This document shows, in pieces, positions 58,070 to 64,000 of a stretch of 64,000 nt of DNA (position 1 is the first letter of the stretch; every line of letters starts with the position of its first letter). A program made the translations under genes and the position numbers. The stretch covers positions 340,132,966 through 340,196,965 of the forward strand of contig NC_085140.1 of the NCBI RefSeq assembly GCF_024139115.2, read 5' to 3'. The stretch comes from Armigeres subalbatus (taxonomy: Eukaryota > Arthropoda > Insecta > Diptera > Culicidae). Below the pieces are notes generated by a model, which made no database searches, was not told the DNA's origin, and was given only the letters and a program-made list of their open reading frames with translations.

Positions 58070-58245
58070 CTCTAGCCCCCACCCCTCCCTATTTTTTTTT
58101 TACATCTTAACTGTCCTGATTATAAAAATGCAGATTATGAGCTGTATATTTATCACATTTTACACGCCTAAATAAAAAATTGGCATTTTGAAAGTTTTGG
58201 CTACACCTTTATATGGGGCTGTCCTATTGTGAACTGGTGGGAAAT
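58070..58245 (+). repeat. Dispersed repeat, copy 2
   Basis: Same family and orientation as 35640-35830: CCCACCCCTCCCTA, GTCCTGATTATA, TTTATATGGGGCTGTCCTA in the same order. Confidence 0.6.
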
Positions 58246-58363
58246 TATGCTACTGTCTGTGCATTGTTTTTAAAAACAAAAACATAACGGTTAAAACTAT
58301 CAAATTATCGATTTTTCTTTAAAAAAAAATGCTAAAATATTCAAAACCAAGCCATTTGAAACA

Positions 58364-58672
58364 GCATATGCAACAGTTTATTTTTTTTTACTGAAAATAT
58401 TAAAACGTCGTTTTTGAACATTAACAGATTTCGAGTTGTGTCTGTATTACATGAAACCTGGTCCATATCATCCTGGACCAGGTGAACTAATTCCAAGGGT
58501 TTCCTTTGTTTGGTATTGCATATGCAACAGTTTATTTTTTTTACTGAAAATATTAAAACGTCGTTTTTGAACATTTACAGATTTCGAGTTGTGTCTGTAT
58601 TACATGAAACCTGGTCCATATCATCCTGGACCAGGTGAACTAATTCCAAGGGTTTCCTTTGTTTGGTATTGC
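58364..58672 (+). repeat. Tandem duplication, 154-bp unit, two copies
   Basis: A unit beginning GCATATGCAACAGTTTATTT and ending TTTGTTTGGTATT is repeated head-to-tail with only about two differences (one T in a T run; ACATTAACAG versus ACATTTACAG). Each copy contains the palindrome CCTGGTCCA…TGGACCAGG. The near-identity indicates a recent event. Confidence 0.9.
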
Positions 58673-58774
58673 AAGACTACAAAATATCTACCGATCGTCT
58701 GATCCACGAAAATCTAAAAACGCAAAGGAGTTCCGAATCAAATTGTCGTTCTCATTGAAGCACAATACAGCTCC

Positions 58775-59140
58775 TGTGGCATACTGCGGATTTTTCTGGT
58801 CTCATTCGGGTTAGAGAGGGGCTGCATTCTATCTCCACTACTGCTCTTTATCGTTATCGACGAGATCATGATGGGTGCGATTAACCGTGTAGAAATACTG
58901 TGGAAACCGTTTAATAAGGAGCGTCTGATCTGCTTCGATTTGGATCTTAGATCAACACAGGAGCATGGATCGTAAACACAAGGGCTGGTTTTCCGAAATT
59001 GCGAAATATCTGGAGATTCAATCAGTTGGTCGCGATGCCAAAACGGGAATATTCAACTCTAACGTAAAATCCGCGTTGCTATACGCCAGTGAGACATTGT
59101 GTGTATCAGCAGAAGCATTGCCGATATCAACAACAATTCT
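58775..59140 (+). mobile_element. Jam-like RTE fragment
   Basis: Plus strand: GLERGCILSPLLLFIVIDEI (about 58812-58871) is the RT motif usually read as (Q)GC.LSPLLF. After a deletion of the catalytic-Asp motif comes 'AKTGIFNSNVKSALLYASET' (about 59037-59096). Same family as 52013-52810. Upstream 58680-58775 is unassigned. Confidence 0.65.
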
Positions 59141-59204
59141 GGACAACAATATTATCATATGGATCAAAAATATACCCAACCGAAGAAAAATCCATTCATA
59201 AGAA

Positions 59205-60110
59205 TGATATATAAAATAGTAACATTTTAGAAATGAACATTTTCGTGAAAAACCATCATTGTAAATTTTGTCTATTTAGGGAGCACTACCTTTTTTCTAA
59301 TAAGCCTCAAATTTCTAGTCATATCATGCATCGAGTGAAACATTTACAATTTCTTTCTACTTCCGAACAATAAATATAAAGCGAAAGACCTCATCGCTTC
59401 AACGTGCGTAAATTAATGCTGCAACGTTTGTTTCTGTACAAGGTATCGTCAGCTGTGTGTTCAAATATTCAGTTTGGTAGAAGTTTTAGACGAACGTGCT
59501 GCACATAAACGCTCGCTACCATTGCAATGAACGAAAAGCCATGCGTCCGCTTTTTGACTATTTTTTCTCTCTACCCAACATTACTTCAACCAATCAAATC
59601 AGGGAAGATGGGAACAAATACCCTATCTAAGCACATGCCTATGTACTCGGAGGAGCATAGCAGACAGAATAAAAACATAGCTTAAAATATTCTTATTATC
59701 TAGAAAATTATTCTAGTAAATGAAATTTTAGTACAAATTTATAAAATTAACTTATAAAAATAACAAAACACACATGCTTCTCAGTGCATTATAGAATTGG
59801 GTCCCCAACTAACACAAAACAGGCACCACCGAAAGTCAACGGTCAGAGACAAAACATAGAGCAACTGTAATCCAAGGCGAACGGGAATGAGCGCAACTAA
59901 GGTTTGACCTAATTTTTTGTTCACTTCATACTGTGTCTACTATAGCTTCATGCGTAGTGGCATAGGAAACGTACAGAGTGCGTTATCAAAAATATAATAT
60001 TTTTGTGATTGGTACCCTTAAAGTCGGAATCCAAGAGCAAATCTGAGAATATTTTCATTTTACTGAAAAATTAATCACGAGGGGATTTTAAAAGCGTGAT
60101 AATGAGAGAA
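59205..60110. other. No gene recognised
   Basis: AT-rich, with no domain in any frame and no clear repeat. Confidence 0.4.
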
Positions 60111-60113
60111 ACA

Positions 60114-61260
60114 TCATCTGTTTATTGATTTCAAGGCGGCGTACGATTCAGTGAAACGGAATGAATTATGGCAAATTATGCTTGAACATGGTTTTCCGGC
60201 GAAACTGATACGGTTGATTCGTATAACGTTGGACGGATCGAAATCAAGTGTAAGGGTTGCGGATGAAATATCGACGTCATTTGTTACTTAGATGGATTAA
60301 AGCAGGGTGATGCACTCTCGAATCTACTGTTCAATATAGCGCTCGAGGGAGCGATTAGGAGAGTTGGCGTGCAAAGAAGCGGTACCATTATCACAAGATC
60401 GCATATGCTCCTGGGTTTTGCGGACGATATCGATATTATCGGAATTGATCGCCGTGCCGTGAAAGAGGCTTTTGTGCTTTTTAAGAGGGAGACAGCGAGG
60501 ATTGGACTCACGATCAATACCAGCAAAACGAAGTACATGGTCTCTGGCAATCAACGTGGGTTCATTAGTGGTGGTGGTAGTGAAATGGTGTTGGATGGTG
60601 AAAAATTCGAAGTGGTGGAAGAATTTGTGTATCTTGGAACATTAGTGACGTGCGATAATGATGTTACCCGCGAGGTGAAAAGGCGTATTGCAGCTGCAAA
60701 TAGGGCTTATTACGGACTTCGTAACCAGCTTAAGTCCCGTAGTCTGCAAACAAAAACAAAACTCGCGCTGTATACTACTATGTTTTTTTTCCGGTGGCTA
60801 TATACGGCCATGAAACATGGACGTTAAAGAGGCTGATCGGAGAGCTTTCGGAGTGTTTTTGAGCGTAATGTGCTGCGGACAATACTCGGCGGTAAACAAG
60901 AGAACGGTATCTGGTGGCGTCGCACGAATCACGAATTGTACCAGGTATATAAAGGGCTGGATATTATTAAGCTTATACAACACGGCAGACTACGGTGGGC
61001 TGGTCACGTTGTTCGTATGCCAGAAGAACGTCAAGCGAAGATAAGATTTAGTAGAGAACCCGGAAGAGGCCGCAGGCATCGTGGAAGGCCGCGTAAACGA
61101 TGGCTTTTTGCAGTTGAAGAGGACCTGAGGGGGCTCAATGTTCAGGGCGACTGGAAGCGATTGGCCCAGGATCGAGTCCAGTGGAGAAGGATACTCCATT
61201 CGGCGTAGGTTCATCGATGAGTTGTAGCCCATCAAGTATCAAGTATCAAGTAAGATAATG
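60114..61260 (+). mobile_element. RTE-type non-LTR retrotransposon, RT domain to 3' end, frameshifted
   Basis: Plus strand. FIDFKAAYDSVKRNELWQ (60122-60175) is RT motif A. 'GLKQGDALS' is represented by the damaged stretch near 60293-60315, and FADDIDIIG (60417-60443) carries the catalytic Asp pair. Then RIGLTINTSKTKYMV, FVYLGTLVTCDNDV and RRIAAANRAYYGLR. After a frameshift near 60790-60870, 'LRTILGGKQENGIW', 'GRLRWAGHVVRMPEE' and 'GRPRKRW' complete the C-terminus, ending at 61206. The family is close to the RTE-type endonuclease-RTs common in insects and differs from the Jam-like fragments. The 3' end has an (ATCAAGT)n-like tail (61232-61252). The 5' part, including the endonuclease, is absent. 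Confidence 0.75.
61232..61252 (+). repeat. (ATCAAGT)n tail of the RTE-type element
   Basis: Three tandem ATCAAGT-like units after the stop codon. RTE-type elements commonly end in short tandem repeats rather than poly(A). The same tail reappears at 63919-63939. Confidence 0.7.
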
Positions 61261-61483
61261 AGAGAATATCGAAAGGAACCCTAGTAAGTATCAAGAAATA
61301 TATCAAATGGACTTTGTCCAATGAAAATTAAAAATAATGTTAAGGTTCCGAAGAGAATTTCACTCGAATTAAGAAGGGTATTGCGTTAGTATTGCGACGG
61401 GAATCATCATCAGGAAATCAATATAAGGCTTCCAAAATATATCCTGTTCAGGATTAAGAAAGAGTATCATTGTCAAGATTCCG

Positions 61484-63835
61484 TCAGTATTCCGGCAATC
61501 CTCGTCAGGTTTCCGAAGGGAATCCTCGTCAAGATTCCGAAGGGAATTCTCGTCAGGATTCCGAAGGGAATCCTCGTCAGGATTCTGAAGGGAATCCTCG
61601 TCAGGATTCCGAAGGGAATCCTCGTCAGGATTCCGAAGGGAATCCTCGTCAGGATTCCGAAGGGAATCCTCGTCAGGATTCCGAAGGGAATCCTCGTCAG
61701 GATTCCGAAGGGAATCCTCGTCAGGATTCCGAAGGGAATCCTCGTCAGGATTCCGAAGAGAATCCTCGTCAGGATTCCGAAGGGAATCCTCGTCAGGATT
61801 CCGAAGGGAATGCTCGTCAGGATTCCGAATGGAATCCTCGTCAGGATTCCGAATGGAATCATCGTCAGGATTCCGAATGGAATCCTCGTCAGTATTCCGA
61901 ATGGAATCCTCGTCAGGATTCCGAATGGAATCCTCGTCAGGATTCCGAATGGAATCCTCGTTAGGATTCCGAAGGGAATCCTCGTCAGGATTCCGAAGGG
62001 AATCCTCGTCAGGATTCCGAAGGGAATCCTCGTCAGGATTCCGAAGGGAATCCTCGTCAGGATTCCGAAAGGAATAATCGTCAGGATTCGGAAGGGAATC
62101 CTCGTCAGGATTCCGAAGAGAATCCTCGTCAGGATTCCGAAGAGAATCCTTGTCAGGATTCCGAAGAGAATCCTTGTCAGGGTTCCGAAGGAAATCCTTG
62201 TCAGGGTTCCGAAGGAAATCCTCGTCAGGATTCCGAAGGGAATCCTCGTCAGGATTCCGAAGGGAATCCTCGTCAGGATTCCGAAGGGAATCCTCGTCAG
62301 AGTTCGAAGAATCCTCGTCAGGATTCGAAGGAATCCTCGTCAGATTCCGAAGGAATCCTCGTCAGATTCCGAAGGAATCCTCGTCAGGATTCCGAAGGGA
62401 ATCCTCGTCAGGATTCGAAGGAATCCTCGTCAGGATTCGAAGGAATCCTCGTCAGGATTCTGAAGGAATTATCGTCAGGATTCTGAAGGAATCCTCGTCA
62501 GGATTCTGAAGGGAATCCTCGTCAGGATTCTGAAGGAATCCTCGTCAGGATTCTGAAGGAATTATCGTCAGGATTCTGAAGGAATCCTCGTCAGGATTCC
62601 GGAAGGGAATCCTCGTCAGGATTCCGAAGAGAATCCTCGTCAGGATTCGAAGAGAATCCTCGTCAGGATTCCGAAGGAATCCTTGTCAGAATCCCGAAGG
62701 AATCCTTGTCAGAATCCCGAAGGAATCCTTGTCAGAATCCTGAAGGAATCCTTGTCAGAATCCCAAGGAATCCTCGTCAGGATTCCTATAGGAATCCTCG
62801 CCAGGATTCCGAAGGGAATTCTCGTCAGGATTCCTATGGGAATACTCGCCAGGATTCCGAAGGGAATTCTCGTCAGGATTCCGAAGGGAATCCTCGTCAG
62901 GATTCCGAAGGGAATCCTCGTCAGGATTCCGAAAGGAATCCTCGTCAGGATTCCGAAGGGAATCCTCGTCAGGATTTCGAAGGAAATCCTCGTCAGGATT
63001 CCGAAGGGAATCCTCGTCAGGATTCCGAAGGGAATCCTCGTCAGGATTCCGAAGGGAATCCTCGTCAGGATTCCGAAGGGAATCCTCGTCAGGATTCCGA
63101 AGGGAATCCTCGTCAGGATTCCGAAGGGAATGCTCGTCAGGATTCCGAAGGGAATCCTCGTCAGGATTCCGAAGGGAATGCTCGTCAGGATTCCGAAGGG
63201 AATCCTCGTCAGGATTCCGAAGGGAATCCTCGTCAGGATTCCGAAGGGAATCCTCGTCAGGATTCCGAAGGGAATCCTCGTCAGGATTCCGAAGGGAATC
63301 CTCGTCAGGATTCCGAAGGGAATCCTCGTCAGGATTCCGAAGGAAATTCTCGTCAGGATTCCGAAGGGAATCCTCGTCAGAATTCCGGAGGGAATCCTCG
63401 TCATGATTCCGAAGGGTTTTCTCGTCAGAATTCCGAAGGGAAACCTCGTCAGGATTCCGGAAAAAAAATCTTTTCAGGAATCCGGAAAGAATCCTTGTCC
63501 GAAATCCGGAAAAATTCCTTGTTAGAATTTAGGAAGGAACCCTTGTCAGGATCCCGGAAGAAATCCTTGCCAGGATTCCATAAGAAATCCTTGTCAGGAT
63601 TCCGAAAATAATCATTGTCCGAATTCTGGACGGACTTCTTATCAGGATTCCGGAAGAAATCATTATCAGGATTCTAAAAGGAATCCTTATCAGGATCCCG
63701 GAAGAAATTCTTGTCAGGATTCCATAAGAAATTCTTATCAGTATTCCGGAAGGAATACTAATCAGGATTCCGGAAAGAATACTTCCTCATGGTACTGAAG
63801 AAATCCTCGTCAGGATTCTGAAGAAAATCCGGAAA
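61484..63835 (+). repeat. 24-bp minisatellite, ~2.35 kb
   Basis: The unit is GGATTCCGAAGGGAATCC followed by TCGTCA, 24 bp, roughly 98 units. Each unit contains the inverted pair GGATTCC/GGAATCC around GAAG. The centre (about 61580-61740 and 62880-63340) is highly uniform. Variant blocks include GAATGGAATCC (61826-61960) and a shorter 22-bp form GGATTCGAAGGAATCC (62300-62660). The left edge, and especially the right edge (63470-63835, GGAAGAAATCCTTGTCA forms), is degenerate. Because 24 is a multiple of 3, every frame stays open, giving long frames with repeated EGNPRQDS or PKGILVRI on plus and FGILTRIP on minus; these are artefacts, not proteins. Confidence 0.95.
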
Positions 63836-63837
63836 AT

Positions 63838-64000
63838 CTGGAAGCGATTGGCCCAGGATCGAGTCCAGTGGAGAAGGATACTCCATTCGGCGTAGGTTCA
63901 TCGAAGAGTTGTAGCCCATCAAGTATCAAGTATCAAGTAAGATAATGAGAGAATATCGAAAGGAACCCTAGTAAGTATCAAGAAATATATCAAATGGACT
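63838..64000 (+). mobile_element. Second copy of the RTE-type 3' end (tandem duplication, runs off the window)
   Basis: From CTGGAAGCGATTGG onward this repeats 61151-61313 with about one difference visible (CATCGAAGAG versus CATCGATGAG). It includes the RT C-terminus, stop codon, (ATCAAGT)n tail and downstream AAGATAATGAGAG sequence. The offset is 2687 bp. It begins inside the coding end with no separate upstream RT, so it is a tandem duplication of 3' end plus minisatellite, not an independent insertion. Confidence 0.9.

Noticed and set aside
61470..63611. Several overlapping long open frames (up to 301 codons) on both strands with 8-residue repeats
   Set aside because: They are the six-frame image of a 24-bp minisatellite; a unit divisible by three keeps all frames open. 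No start context, no non-repeat domain.
61484..63835. CRISPR array
   Set aside because: The units are contiguous 24-mers without spacers and the sequence is eukaryotic.

Overview
The window looks like non-genic or deeply intronic DNA of an Aedes-type (culicine) mosquito. It is AT-rich and packed with nested transposable elements. Four insertions of a tRNA-derived SINE with A/B-box promoter sequence and a GAA-triplet tail resemble the Feilai SINE of Aedes aegypti. There is also an I-clade retrotransposon with RNase H, many decayed RTE-type reverse-transcriptase fragments, and numerous MITEs and fold-back elements with TA or TTAA target duplications. No prokaryotic gene organisation is present. 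I recognise no intact conserved host gene; most open frames come from transposons, tandem repeats or chance. The species assignment is inference.

Layout. 1-7 kb: unassigned DNA with two decayed RTE-type fragments (about 3.56-4.09 kb minus, 5.0-5.7 kb plus). 7.5-9.7 kb: a 2.2 kb element with long inverted arms, holding a nested MITE and two tRNA-like sequences. 12.1-13.9 kb: a broken DDE-transposase-like gene of a family I cannot name. 15.66-16.97 kb: a long-inverted-repeat element flanked by TTAA. 17.56-17.87 kb: a complete SINE. 20.66-22.36 kb: a Tc1-like element with an IR/DR architecture and TA duplication. 23.0-31.6 kb: two direct copies of an unnamed ~1.0-1.3 kb repeat bracket an almost full-length but dead I-clade retrotransposon (about 24.65-30.29 kb); one copy carries a TTAA MITE at a site that is empty in the other. 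35.9-40.4 kb: an ancient degenerate array of GGAATTCC-like words, interrupted by MITEs and a SINE with a clear 12-bp target duplication. 42.7-44 kb: a minisatellite and another RTE fragment. 45.0-45.6 kb: a weak candidate for a very small secreted-peptide gene. 46.9-55.7 kb: a dense series of MITEs, two copies of one fold-back family, an RTE fragment, and a MITE nested inside a SINE. 57.4-61.25 kb: an inverted-repeat element, a recent 154-bp tandem duplication and two RTE fragments. 61.48-63.83 kb: a ~2.35 kb 24-bp minisatellite. The 3' end of the neighbouring RTE-type element reappears at 63.84-64.0 kb on its far side, so the minisatellite lies inside a ~2.69 kb tandem duplication that runs off the window.

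How the parts work together. Nothing here forms a metabolic or defence pathway. The biology is genome dynamics: autonomous-type elements (I clade, RTE type, DDE transposase), their non-autonomous partners (SINEs, MITEs, fold-backs), and tandem arrays. The nesting order can be read directly in several places. All similarity statements are by eye; no alignments or searches were run.
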